From the NCBI GenBank assembly GCA_946411985.1, contig CAMKFY010000007.1:1-23601 (forward strand): DNA of 23,601 nucleotides, read 5' to 3'. Below are positions 7,499 through 15,684 of this stretch, piece after piece. The stretch is from an uncultured Clostridiaceae bacterium (GTDB taxonomy: Bacteria > Bacillota > Clostridia > Oscillospirales > Ruminococcaceae). The first letter of the stretch is position 1, and each line of letters starts with the position of its first letter. The position numbers and the translations under genes are program-made. The notes below the pieces were generated by a model that saw only the letters and a program-made list of their open reading frames with translations, ran no database searches and was not told the DNA's origin.

Positions 7499-8521
7499 TT
7501 GGTGAACAAAAATAAAATATTTATATTTTTTTTAACGGCGCTTAGCGTTACTACTGTTTTTTTTGCCTTTTCTTTTTTCGCCAAATATGAGGCATCTGTT
7601 AAAAAGGAAAATTTTGAGCAATATAAAACATTAGCAAACTTTAATATACCGCTTAAAGTTATGGATAAAGCTTTAAGAGCAGATATAGAGTCTGCTAAAG
7701 ATAAAGGCAATGTTAAATTTATTTCTATTATTGTGCTTCTTGCTTCAAAATATGACGGTGATTGGAATAAATATAAAGAACAAGATATGGATGAAATTAT
7801 AAGTAGGTTAAAAAACGATGAAAGCGAACAGTGCGTAGGCCAACTTTATAGGAATTATTCATATTTTAAATTGTTTTATTACAGCCTGTTATGTGAGTTT
7901 GTAGGCAGCTATAAAATATCTGATGAAGTTAAATTAGGCAAAAACATTAAATTTCAAAAAAAATATGGTTTAAAAGCATATAGCCCTATAGCTTATGGGT
8001 ATGTTACTAATTTTTGTGATGATTTTGATAACGAGCTAAATTTTGCAAAACAAAAAGGTCATTTTGGGAATGATATAGCTGTAAAAAAAGGCACTCCTTT
8101 TGTAGCTGTTGAAAGTGGCGTAATTTCGAAATGCACGCAAGATAAAGATATGTGTGGAAAAATAGAAGTGAAAAGTTTTGACGGCAAGCGTACATATTGC
8201 TATTATAATTGTAATAAAGAAAAACCATTTGCAAAAGGCATAAAAAAAGGCAAAGTAGTGCGTGGTGGGCAGATATTAGGGTATGTTGGGGCAAATGATT
8301 GTTGCAAAAAAGGTGGCGCTAAAATATTAAGATGTCCATATCTTCACTTTGCAATAAAATTAAAAATAAAAGATAAAGATGGAGTTCAAAGGGAAGTTTT
8401 TGTGGATGTTTATAATATATTAAAATTTTTAGAACATAACAAAGCAGCATTAAATAAAACTAAAGATGGATTTTGCGAAAAATATATATTTAAAGACAAA
8501 GTTTATGAAGATAATGCATAG
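7499..8521 (+). CDS. Membrane-anchored M23-fold (LytM) protein, predicted catalytically inactive
   Basis: M23 proteins are zinc endopeptidases that cut peptidoglycan cross-bridges. Some, such as SpoIIQ of the sporulation engulfment channel, have become structural. This 340-residue protein has an N-terminal membrane segment (about 7-27), a helical linker, and an M23 domain at about 155-310. GHFGND gives zinc ligands His188 and Asp192, and YLHF gives the third ligand His283. The first His of the family's HxH motif is Tyr281, and the YYYAH-type His is missing (YYNCN, about 235-239). There is no His between 188 and 283, so both catalytic histidines of LytM-type enzymes are absent. The domain region is cysteine-rich. 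The start is TTG 7499 (GTG 7502 possible), with GGAGGTG (7485-7491) upstream. Position after gpr-spoIIP suggests a SpoIIQ-like role. Confidence 0.85.
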   Translation: MVNKNKIFIFFLTALSVTTVFFAFSFFAKYEASVKKENFEQYKTLANFNIPLKVMDKALRADIESAKDKGNVKFISIIVLLASKYDGDWNKYKEQDMDEIISRLKNDESEQCVGQLYRNYSYFKLFYYSLLCEFVGSYKISDEVKLGKNIKFQKKYGLKAYSPIAYGYVTNFCDDFDNELNFAKQKGHFGNDIAVKKGTPFVAVESGVISKCTQDKDMCGKIEVKSFDGKRTYCYYNCNKEKPFAKGIKKGKVVRGGQILGYVGANDCCKKGGAKILRCPYLHFAIKLKIKDKDGVQREVFVDVYNILKFLEHNKAALNKTKDGFCEKYIFKDKVYEDNA

Positions 8522-8527
8522 TTTTCA

Positions 8528-9301
8528 TTATAGAGTAAAAATTGAGAAATTATTGTTATTTAGTTGAATTAATTTATTATTAAAATTAATTAAAATATTT
8601 CCATTGTTAGTTATGTTAATAGCTTTTCCTATAGCGGTATGTTTTGTTTTTATATTTACAATTTTAACATATTTGCCTATTGTGCAGCAGTTTTTTTTAT
8701 AGTATGAAATTATATTTTCTGGGTTAAAATTTTCAATATTTTCAAAATATTTTAGATAATATATTTCGAAAGTTTCTATAAAATTTTGTAGGAAAAGTTC
8801 TGGTTTTATAAATTTTTGTGTTTCTGAAAAAATAGAACCTGCATTTGGAAGATTTAAATTTAAAAGTTCTTTTTTTGTTGCAGTTATGTTTATTCCCACG
8901 CCTAAAATAACGTTGCATATTGTTCCTTCAATTTCACTTTCACAAAGTATACCAGATATTTTTTTATTGTTAATTAGTATATCGTTAAACCACTTTATTT
9001 TAGCGTTTTCAATGTTAAAGTTTGTTATTGTTTTTATTAAAATATTGGAGCAAAATATAGGCATAATTTTTAGTATTTTGGTTTTTATATTTTTAATTAA
9101 TATAGATATAGCTAGAGTTTTTCCTGGTATGCTATAAAATTTTCTATTCTTTGTGCCTCTGCCGTTAGTTTGATTTAGTGTGGCAACTACTGTTTTATCT
9201 TTTAAATTTGGTATATTATTTTTTATATATGTGTTTGTGCTATCTATTTTTTTTAGCCATATAAAATTTTTAGCAAAATGTTTAGTATTAAAATATATCA
9301 A
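8528..9301 (-). CDS. birA: Biotin-protein ligase (biotin-[acetyl-CoA-carboxylase] ligase), monofunctional
   Basis: Biotin ligase activates biotin to biotinyl-AMP and attaches it to a lysine of carboxylase carrier proteins. The 257-residue protein starts directly with the catalytic domain and lacks the DNA-binding domain of repressor-type BirA, so it should not regulate transcription. Conserved parts are DSTNTYIK (20-27), NQTNGRGTKNRKF (43-55, the biotinyl-AMP glycine loop), KWFNDILINNKKISGILCE (103-121), GVGIN, and a small SH3-like C-terminal domain. The usual KWPND is KWFND. The start is TTG 9301, with AAAAGGAG (plus 9308-9315) 6 nt upstream. Composition is extremely rich in Asn, Ile and Lys. 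Its 3' end is 6 bp from the convergent M23-like gene. The lplA/lipB ligases share the fold but lack these biotin motifs. Confidence 0.92.
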   Translation of the reverse strand: MIYFNTKHFAKNFIWLKKIDSTNTYIKNNIPNLKDKTVVATLNQTNGRGTKNRKFYSIPGKTLAISILIKNIKTKILKIMPIFCSNILIKTITNFNIENAKIKWFNDILINNKKISGILCESEIEGTICNVILGVGINITATKKELLNLNLPNAGSIFSETQKFIKPELFLQNFIETFEIYYLKYFENIENFNPENIISYYKKNCCTIGKYVKIVNIKTKHTAIGKAINITNNGNILINFNNKLIQLNNNNFSIFTL

Positions 9302-9447
9302 TTAGTTCTCCTTTTAATAAATTTTATTATAAATTTATGGTTTAATATTTTAATAAATAAATTAATAAGTTTGATTTTATGTTAAAATATGTGTTAGACT
9401 ATGTATTGGTTTAATTATAACAAATTGTTAGAGAGGGTGTATGTATA

Positions 9448-10719
9448 TTGCTAGAGGTTAAAGAATTAAAAAAAAATATCTACTATTCTAGTTTTGTAGA
9501 TGAAAAATTTAAATTTAACACAATAGTTGTTAACTTTATAGTTAGTTTAAACGATGAATCTGCCGCCAAAAATATTGTTCTTTCTTCCTTAATGCGGCAA
9601 AGTTGCAAAAAATATTGTGATAATTTAAAGATTGGTGAAAAGCTTAGAAGTTTATATGGTGCAGACCTTTTTTTTGATGCTAAAAAGTTTGGCAGTATTT
9701 GTGTAGTTTATTTTGGAATTGCTGTGCTAGATGATGAATTTGCGCTAAATAACGAGGAACTAACATTTGAGGCACTTCAACTTTTGCAAGATGTTATATT
9801 TCATACAAAGTTAGAAATTGGGGGCTTTAGCGCAAAAGAGTTAAATGTGGAGAAGGATAACATATTAGATATATTTCGCAGTATTTATGGGGATAAGAAG
9901 GAATTGGCTATTAGAGAAGCAAAGAAGGAGTTGTTTAATGGCAAAAATTTGAGCGTTGATGCATATGGCAGTGTAGACGCTATTAAAAGTGTGGACGGTG
10001 AATGTTTAAAATTAGCATATGAAGATTTAATTTTTAGGTCTAAGGTTTATATTTTTTATGGTGGCAGGAAGAGTTATGATGGCAGTGTTAACTATTTTTT
10101 GAAAAGTTTTTTAAATTGTAGTAATTTTGAGCGGGTAGATGTTTCTAGTGAAAAATATTTTTTAGAATATGAAAAAGAAAAGGTGCAAACAGACGACGTT
10201 GTGCAGGCGAAGCTTGTGCTTGGTTTTGCAACTAAAAAACAAGATGAAGCTGTTGATATTTTTGAAGATGCTGCAATATTTGTTATGAACGCACTTTTTG
10301 GAGGCGCGCCTACTTCACTACTTTTTACCAATGTTAGAGAAAAATTAAGCCTTTGTTATTATTGTGATTCGGTTTATGACAGTTTTTCTGGTGTTATTTG
10401 GGTGGAAAGCGGCGTAGAAATGGAAAATATAGAAAAAGCCAAAGAAAATATTTTAAATCAGCTAGATATTTTAAAAAGTGGAGATTTTACAGAATATGAG
10501 TTGCAGCAAATAGTTTTCACGCTTGAAAGTGAGCTTAAAAAGGTGTATGACAATACGCAAAAAATAGCTTCATATAGTTTAAATAGTTTTTTAAAAAATT
10601 CTAACATAACACCAAACGATAAAATAGATTTAATAAAAAAATTAACTAAAAGTGATATACAAAAAGCAGCTAAAAAGTTTTTTCTTGCTATTAGCTATGT
10701 GCTAAAGGCAAAGGAGTAA
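9448..10719 (+). CDS. ymfF: M16 peptidase-family protein YmfF, non-catalytic partner
   Basis: This 423-residue protein belongs to the pitrilysin (M16) family and pairs with the following gene, as ymfF-ymfH do in Bacillus. The Bacillus pair is linked to 5-aminopentanol modification of elongation factor P. The zinc-binding HxxEH motif is absent; the corresponding N-terminal region reads LSSLMRQSCKKYCDN. The C-terminal M16 repeat is recognisable from NALFGGAPTSLLFTNVREKLSLCYYC, the substrate-facing FGG...S.LF..VREK block of M16 subunits. The start is TTG 9448 with GAGAGGG (9431-9437) upstream; no nearby in-frame ATG exists. Its stop is 5 bp from the ymfH start. The likely form is a heterodimer in which this subunit contributes to substrate binding. 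Subfamily naming is by similarity and gene order. Confidence 0.88.
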   Translation: MLEVKELKKNIYYSSFVDEKFKFNTIVVNFIVSLNDESAAKNIVLSSLMRQSCKKYCDNLKIGEKLRSLYGADLFFDAKKFGSICVVYFGIAVLDDEFALNNEELTFEALQLLQDVIFHTKLEIGGFSAKELNVEKDNILDIFRSIYGDKKELAIREAKKELFNGKNLSVDAYGSVDAIKSVDGECLKLAYEDLIFRSKVYIFYGGRKSYDGSVNYFLKSFLNCSNFERVDVSSEKYFLEYEKEKVQTDDVVQAKLVLGFATKKQDEAVDIFEDAAIFVMNALFGGAPTSLLFTNVREKLSLCYYCDSVYDSFSGVIWVESGVEMENIEKAKENILNQLDILKSGDFTEYELQQIVFTLESELKKVYDNTQKIASYSLNSFLKNSNITPNDKIDLIKKLTKSDIQKAAKKFFLAISYVLKAKE

Positions 10720-10724
10720 AGGTT

Positions 10725-12014
10725 ATGAATAGAGAACTAGTTAATATAATAAAGCTTCATGAAAGTTTTATTAGAATAAAGCATAAGTTTGGGCTTACAA
10801 TTTTTTTAAAGCCCATTAAGAGGTTTTCATCTTGTATGGCTATATTTGCAACAAAATATGGTTCTGTAAATAGGCAGTTTAAAACGAGTAAAGATAATAA
10901 TTTCTTAAAAGTTCCAGATGGTATAGCGCACTACTTAGAACATAAGCTTTTTGAAAATGAAAATGAGCGCGATGCTATTGAGCTTTTTGCAAATAAAAAG
11001 GCTATAGCTAACGCACAAACTTCTTTTGACAGCACCGCTTATTATTTTTCTAGCCCAGCAGAAACCTTTCTAGACGCTCTTAAAATACTTATAAATTTTG
11101 TGCAATCTCCATTTTTTACAGATGAAAATGTAGATAGGGAGCGTGGCATAATAAATCAGGAAATAAAAATGAATGAGGATAACCCAGAATGGATGACATT
11201 TTTTAAATGTTTAGAAGCTATGTACAAAGAGAGCTCATTAAAAATTAAAATATCTGGCAGTGTTAGTTCTATTGCAAATATAGATAAGGGCTTGCTTTAT
11301 AAGTGTTATGATGCTTTTTATAGCTTAAATAATATGGCTTTAATATTAGTTGGTGATTTTGATGAATTGGAAGTTTTAAGCCTTATAGATAGTAATTTGA
11401 AATTTAAAGAATCGGTTTTAGTGGAACAGAAATTGGAGTTTGAGCCATATGAGGTTAATAAAAATTATTGTGAGCTCTATATGCCTGTTAAAAACCCTAT
11501 TTTTTATATTGGCTACAAATTAAGCCCTAAAAGAGGGAAAGATCTTTTAAAAGCCAAGGTTGGGCTTGAAATTTTGTGCGAGATTTTGATAGGTGAAGGG
11601 TCTGAACTTTATAATGAGTTTTATGAAAATTTTTTGGTTCCTGGTGGGGAATTAAATTATGAAATTCTTGCTGGCGTAGATTATTTTGCGTTATTATTTT
11701 CTGGCGAATCTTCCAATCCTAAAAAAGTTTTAGAACGAATTTCGCAGGAAATAAATAATAAAAAAGAAAACGGTGTAAATGAAAAAGATTTGGAGCTGGT
11801 TAAAAGGGTAATATTTGCAAAATCAGTACGAGAATTTAGTGTGCCAGAAAGCATGGCTTTTGCACTTTTTAATTCTTTTATTGAAGATTTTGAAATATCA
11901 GATAGGTTAGACCTTATTGCAAATTTTAACGTTGCCGATATTATGGAGTGTTTAAATGTTATAGACGTTTCGAATTGTAGTTTGGCTATATCTTTTCCAA
12001 CAGATAATAGTTAA
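10725..12014 (+). CDS. ymfH: M16 zinc peptidase YmfH, catalytic partner
   Basis: A 429-residue pitrilysin-family peptidase. The inverted zinc motif is intact: GIAHYLEHKLFE gives His69, Glu72 and His73, and GIINQEIKMNED supplies the downstream ligand Glu146. This HxxEH-(~73)-E layout is diagnostic of active M16 subunits. ATG 10725 follows AAAGGAG, which overlaps the end of ymfF, so the two genes are translationally close and surely co-transcribed. In Bacillus the equivalent genes are required for an EF-P modification step, but the direct substrate is not obvious from sequence. The 3' end converges on ispF across a 24-bp gap in which AACTAAA (12014-12020) can pair with TTTAGTT (12038-12044). 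Confidence 0.92.
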   Translation: MNRELVNIIKLHESFIRIKHKFGLTIFLKPIKRFSSCMAIFATKYGSVNRQFKTSKDNNFLKVPDGIAHYLEHKLFENENERDAIELFANKKAIANAQTSFDSTAYYFSSPAETFLDALKILINFVQSPFFTDENVDRERGIINQEIKMNEDNPEWMTFFKCLEAMYKESSLKIKISGSVSSIANIDKGLLYKCYDAFYSLNNMALILVGDFDELEVLSLIDSNLKFKESVLVEQKLEFEPYEVNKNYCELYMPVKNPIFYIGYKLSPKRGKDLLKAKVGLEILCEILIGEGSELYNEFYENFLVPGGELNYEILAGVDYFALLFSGESSNPKKVLERISQEINNKKENGVNEKDLELVKRVIFAKSVREFSVPESMAFALFNSFIEDFEISDRLDLIANFNVADIMECLNVIDVSNCSLAISFPTDNS

Positions 12015-12038
12015 ACTAAATTTTTATATATTTGTATT

Positions 12039-12518
12039 TTAGTTAGTTTCAAATATTAAGCAGCTGCAAAAGCTAGATATTGAAAGCCCCAACCCGTTTG
12101 AGCCTAAGCCTTCTTGTGTTGTAGCTTTAATGTTTATGCAATTTTGTGGTATTTTTAAAATATGGCTTAGATTAAATTTCATTTGTTTTTTATATTTTAA
12201 TATTTTTGGAGCTTGCAATATTATTGTTATATCTATATTTCCTATTTTTAACTTTTCATTTTCCAACATTTCCACCACTTTGTTCAACAATATTAGGCTA
12301 TTTATATTTTTATATTCATAATCTGTGTCTGGGAAATGTGTGCCTATATCATCAAGCCCAGCAGCTCCAAGCAATGCATCTATTAATGCGTGGGTGGCTA
12401 CGTCTGCGTCTGAATGGCCATATTCTCCTTTGCTAAACGGTATTGTTACCCCACAAAGTATTAGCGGCCTGCCTTCCACTAGCCTATGTAGGTCGTAACC
12501 ATGCCCTATTTTAAACAT
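12039..12518 (-). CDS. ispF: 2-C-methyl-D-erythritol 2,4-cyclodiphosphate synthase
   Basis: IspF converts CDP-methylerythritol phosphate to the cyclic diphosphate, the fifth step of the MEP (non-mevalonate) isoprenoid pathway; the enzyme is a trimer. The 159-residue length is typical. The opening GHGYDLHRL supplies metal ligands Asp9 and His11, and GHSDADVATHALIDALLGAAGLDDIGTHFPDTD supplies His43 and the loop that follows. KATTQEGLG matches the conserved ATTxEGLG near the C-terminus. ATG 12518 has GAGGGGG upstream, within ispD, and the two genes overlap by 8 nt, implying coupled translation. It directly follows ispD, the third step of the same pathway. Confidence 0.97.
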   Translation of the reverse strand: MFKIGHGYDLHRLVEGRPLILCGVTIPFSKGEYGHSDADVATHALIDALLGAAGLDDIGTHFPDTDYEYKNINSLILLNKVVEMLENEKLKIGNIDITIILQAPKILKYKKQMKFNLSHILKIPQNCINIKATTQEGLGSNGLGLSISSFCSCLIFETN

Positions 12519-13194
12519 AATCTACCCCCTCATTTTCAATTAAAAATTTAGCAAAATATAGGTCTTCTTTTGTTGTTATCTTAATATTTATTTTGGAGCT
12601 TTCAACTATTGCTATTTTGTGGTTTATATGTTCTAAAATGCTAGCGTCATCTGTGTAGTTTACGTAATTGTTTTCCATGGCTAGGGCTTTTTTATATAAA
12701 TTTATTTTGAAAGCTTGTGGAGTTTGCGCTAGGTATATGTTAGATCGGTTTATTGTCTTTTCTATTTTAAAATTTTCAACATATTTTACGGTATCTGTGG
12801 CTGGAGTGGCAAGTATGGCGGCTCCTTCCTTTTTTGCCAATTCTATTAATTTTATTGTGTCTGCTATATTAAAAAATGGGCGTGCTGCGTCGTGTATTAG
12901 CACAATATCAGAATCGTTTTGCTTTTTGCTGTAGTTTAAAAAGGCGTTTTTTATTGTTTTGTGCCTTGTGTTGCTCCCCTTTACAATAGTAACATAATTT
13001 TTAAATTTTTTTGTTATTTCTGTTGCTGTTTTTATGTCTTTTTCTGCAGTGGCCACTACTATATTTTGTATATTACATTTTAATAGTTTTTCTATTGATA
13101 TTTCTAGTATATATTTTTCACCTAATCTTAGGAATTGTTTTTTTACATATCCCATTCTGCTACTTTGCCCTGCTGCTGCTATAATAGCAAACAT
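12511..13194 (-). CDS. ispD: 2-C-methyl-D-erythritol 4-phosphate cytidylyltransferase
   Basis: IspD joins CTP to methylerythritol phosphate in the MEP isoprenoid pathway. The 227-residue protein has the full family set: AAAGQSSRMG..KKQFL (nucleotide-binding loop with basic residues, about 6-21), TRHKTIKNAF, HDAARPF, PATDTVKYV, QTPQAFK, TDDASILE and IKITTKEDL near the C-terminus. ATG 13194 has a strong AAGGAGG upstream (plus 13200-13206). It is the first gene of an ispD-ispF operon. A degenerate copy of its own codons for about residues 17-33 lies in the leader just upstream of the ribosome-binding site (13208-13244). Confidence 0.97.
   Translation of the reverse strand: MFAIIAAAGQSSRMGYVKKQFLRLGEKYILEISIEKLLKCNIQNIVVATAEKDIKTATEITKKFKNYVTIVKGSNTRHKTIKNAFLNYSKKQNDSDIVLIHDAARPFFNIADTIKLIELAKKEGAAILATPATDTVKYVENFKIEKTINRSNIYLAQTPQAFKINLYKKALAMENNYVNYTDDASILEHINHKIAIVESSKINIKITTKEDLYFAKFLIENEGVDYV
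13095..13145. repeat. Source copy of a partial duplication, inside ispD
   Basis: This 51-nt segment encodes about residues 17-33 of IspD (KKQFLRLGEKYILEIS region). Its two ends, 13095-13107 and 13122-13144, recur adjacent to each other at 13208-13243 without the central 14 nt. Confidence 0.8.
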
Positions 13195-13207
13195 AATGAT
13201 GCCTCCT

Positions 13208-13244
13208 TTGATATTTCTAGCTAATTTTAGGAATTGTTTTTTAT
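13208..13244. repeat. Degenerate copy of ispD codons in the ispD leader
   Basis: TTGATATTTCTAG (13208-13220) is followed directly by CTAATTTTAGGAATTG and a T-run. It matches 13095-13144 except for a 14-nt deletion (13108-13121), one C-to-T change at 13127 and a one-base difference in the T-run. It lies just beyond the ispD ribosome-binding site. Confidence 0.8.
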
Positions 13245-13371
13245 ATTATACATTGTTATAATTTTAATAAAATAGTAGTATTATATTTTGGGCAACATAA
13301 AATTTAAATATAATTATGCTTAAGTTTTATTTGAGTTTAACAAAATTTAATGCGCATATAAAGCGTAAATA

Positions 13372-13400
13372 TTGACATATAAACTAAAAAGAGTTACAAT
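13372..13400 (+). promoter_or_regulatory. Sigma-A promoter for pflB-pflA
   Basis: A consensus -35 TTGACA (13372-13377) and -10 TACAAT (13395-13400) are separated by 17 bases. Predicted initiation near 13407 gives a leader of about 52 nt before pflB. This is among the best-formed promoters in the window. Confidence 0.8.
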
Positions 13401-13416
13401 ACTTAGACACTTAGAC
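13401..13416 (+). repeat. Tandem octamer at the pfl transcription start
   Basis: ACTTAGAC occurs twice head to tail (13401-13408, 13409-13416), directly after the -10 element and across the predicted start site. A third partial match is absent (AAGATA follows). It could be a regulator site or chance. Confidence 0.5.
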
Positions 13417-13458
13417 AAGATATAGGTAGTGGTAATATTAATTTGCAGGGGGTTTTTT

Positions 13459-15672
13459 ATGGATTTTAATGTTGGTGATTGGGTTAATGAAATAGATGTA
13501 CGAAATTTTATAGTTTTAAACTATACACCGTATAATGGAGATGAAAGTTTTTTAAAAGCTGCAACACAAAAAACTAAGTTACTATTGAGCGAAGTTAAAG
13601 TTTTAATGGAAAAAGAAAGGCAAAATGGTGGTATACTTTCAATAGATACGAAAACAATTTCAAATATAGATGCATACGAGCCAGGCTACATAAATAAAGA
13701 TAACGAATCTATAGTTGGTTTGCAAACTAGCAGGCCGTTGGAGAGAGCTATAATGCCGTATGGTGGCATACGTATGGTGCGCAGTTCTTTAAAGGCGTAT
13801 GGGAGAGAGCTTTCTCCTGAAATAGAGGAGATATTTAAGCATAGGAAAACACATAATGACGGTGTGTTTGACGTATACACCAAAGAAATGAAAGATTGTA
13901 GGCATTATGGTATAATAACTGGTTTGCCTGACGCTTATGGACGTGGTAGAATAATAGGAGATTATAGAAGAGTGGCTCTTTATGGGGTGAATAGGTTAAT
14001 AGAAGCTAAGCAAAAAAGTTTAGAAAGTTTAAACCCACCAGTTTTTGACGAAGATGTAATACGAAAAAGGGAAGAATTAAGTGAGCAAATAAGGGCATTA
14101 GAAGCTTTAAAAAGTATGGCAAAAAAATATGGTTTCGATATATCAGAGCCAGCAAAAGACACTAAGCAGGCAGTGCAATGGCTGTATTTTGCTTATTTAG
14201 CCGCAGTTAAAGACCAAAATGGGGCTGCTATGTCTTTGGGTAGAGTGTCTACATTTTTAGATATATATGCTGAAAAAGATTTAAAAAATGGGGTATATAC
14301 AGAAGAAGAAATACAAGAGTTTGTAGACCAGTTTGTTATGAAGTTAAGGCTTGTTAAATTTTTAAGAACTCCGGCATATGATGAGCTATTTTCAGGAGAC
14401 CCTACATGGGTGACAGAATCTATAGGCGGAATTTGTTTAGACGGCCGGCATATGGTAACTAAAATGTCTTATAGATTTTTGCATACTTTAGAAAATTTAG
14501 GCTCAGCTCCAGAGCCAAATTTAACGGTTTTGTGGTCTAAAAAGTTGCCAGAGAGTTTTAAGCTATACGCCTCTTTTATATCTATTAGCACTTCTGCCAT
14601 ACAATATGAAAATGATGACGTTATGCGTATATCGCTTGGCGACGACTACGCTATAGCATGTTGTGTTTCGCCTATGCGCGTTGGCAAGCAGATGCAGTTT
14701 TTTGGCGCACGTTGTAATTTGGCTAAAGCTTTGCTATACGCTTTAAATGGTGGCAAAGATGAAATATATGGTGAGCAGGTGGGGCCAAAGTTTGAGCCTG
14801 TTAAAGGTAACAAGCTAAATTTTGATGAAGTTGTAAGCAAATATAAGTCTATGCTTAGTTGGTTGGCTGGCGTTTATGTTAACACGTTAAATGTTATACA
14901 TTATATGCATGATAAATATTGCTATGAAAAAATACAAATGGCACTTCATGATGATGACATTGTGCGCACTATGGCATGCGGTATAGCTGGGCTTTCGGTG
15001 GTGGCAGACAGCTTGTCTGCAATAAAATATGCTAACGTATACCCAGTTAGAGATGAAAAAGGTATAATAGTGGATTTTAAAATTGAGGGCGAGTTCCCAA
15101 AGTTTGGAAATAATGATGAACGGGTGGATTCTATAGCTTCTTGGGTGGAGAAAGAGTTTATGAACATGTTAAAAAACAATAAAACCTATAGAAATAGCAT
15201 TCCAACAATGTCTATTCTTACAATAACTTCAAATGTTGTTTACGGGAAAAAAACAGGTTCCACACCAGACGGCAGAAAGAAAGGGGTGCCATTTGCTCCA
15301 GGGGCAAACCCAATGCATGGCAGAGATTCTAGTGGCGCAATAGCTGCGATGAAATCTGTGGCTAAGTTGCCGTTTAACTATTCTGAAGATGGCATATCAT
15401 TTACATTTTCCATGACCCCAAATGGGCTTGGCAAAGTAACTCAAGAGAAAAAGGAAAACCTCAGTGCGCTATTAGATGGTTATTTTAATGATACTGGGCA
15501 CCATATAAATGTTAATATATTAAATAGGGAAACGCTTTTAGACGCAATGGAACACCCAGAAAACTACCCAACGCTTACTATACGGGTGTCTGGTTATGCA
15601 GTTAATTTTATAAAACTTACAAGAGAGCAGCAGCTAGATGTAGTTAGCAGAACATTTCACACTAGGGTTTAG
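13459..15672 (+). CDS. pflB: Pyruvate formate-lyase (glycyl-radical formate C-acetyltransferase)
   Basis: PFL converts pyruvate and CoA to acetyl-CoA and formate under strict anaerobiosis, using an oxygen-sensitive glycyl radical. ATG 13459 is chosen over an in-frame GTG at 13429 because CAGGGGG (13446-13452) sits 6 nt before it; the protein is then 737 residues (E. coli about 760). The active-site pair is Cys401-Cys402 in AIACCVSPMRVGKQMQFFGAR. The radical-bearing Gly712 is in RVSGYAVNF, 25 residues from the C-terminus, as expected. PDAYGRGRIIGDYRRVALYG and the conserved central blocks distinguish true PFL from glycerol/diol dehydratases and choline lyase. Its activase gene follows 12 bp later. 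A consensus promoter lies at 13372-13400. Confidence 0.98.
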   Translation: MDFNVGDWVNEIDVRNFIVLNYTPYNGDESFLKAATQKTKLLLSEVKVLMEKERQNGGILSIDTKTISNIDAYEPGYINKDNESIVGLQTSRPLERAIMPYGGIRMVRSSLKAYGRELSPEIEEIFKHRKTHNDGVFDVYTKEMKDCRHYGIITGLPDAYGRGRIIGDYRRVALYGVNRLIEAKQKSLESLNPPVFDEDVIRKREELSEQIRALEALKSMAKKYGFDISEPAKDTKQAVQWLYFAYLAAVKDQNGAAMSLGRVSTFLDIYAEKDLKNGVYTEEEIQEFVDQFVMKLRLVKFLRTPAYDELFSGDPTWVTESIGGICLDGRHMVTKMSYRFLHTLENLGSAPEPNLTVLWSKKLPESFKLYASFISISTSAIQYENDDVMRISLGDDYAIACCVSPMRVGKQMQFFGARCNLAKALLYALNGGKDEIYGEQVGPKFEPVKGNKLNFDEVVSKYKSMLSWLAGVYVNTLNVIHYMHDKYCYEKIQMALHDDDIVRTMACGIAGLSVVADSLSAIKYANVYPVRDEKGIIVDFKIEGEFPKFGNNDERVDSIASWVEKEFMNMLKNNKTYRNSIPTMSILTITSNVVYGKKTGSTPDGRKKGVPFAPGANPMHGRDSSGAIAAMKSVAKLPFNYSEDGISFTFSMTPNGLGKVTQEKKENLSALLDGYFNDTGHHINVNILNRETLLDAMEHPENYPTLTIRVSGYAVNFIKLTREQQLDVVSRTFHTRV

Positions 15673-15684
15673 GAAGTGTTTTAA

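Noticed and set aside
9302..9447. Promoters in the birA-ymfF divergent gap
   Set aside because: Several TTGATT- and TATAAC-like hexamers occur, but none has both good elements and good spacing.
12014..12044. Bidirectional terminator between ymfH and ispF
   Set aside because: The stem is only 7 A/T-rich base pairs around a 17-nt loop and overlaps the ispF stop; too weak to list.
13331..13350. Rex redox-regulator site before pfl
   Set aside because: Only one half-site (TTAACAA) is present; the left half does not match the palindrome.
13429..13458. N-terminal extension of PFL from GTG 13429
   Set aside because: CAGGGGG sits correctly before ATG 13459, and the ten extra residues (hydrophobic, Cys-containing) are unlike PFL.
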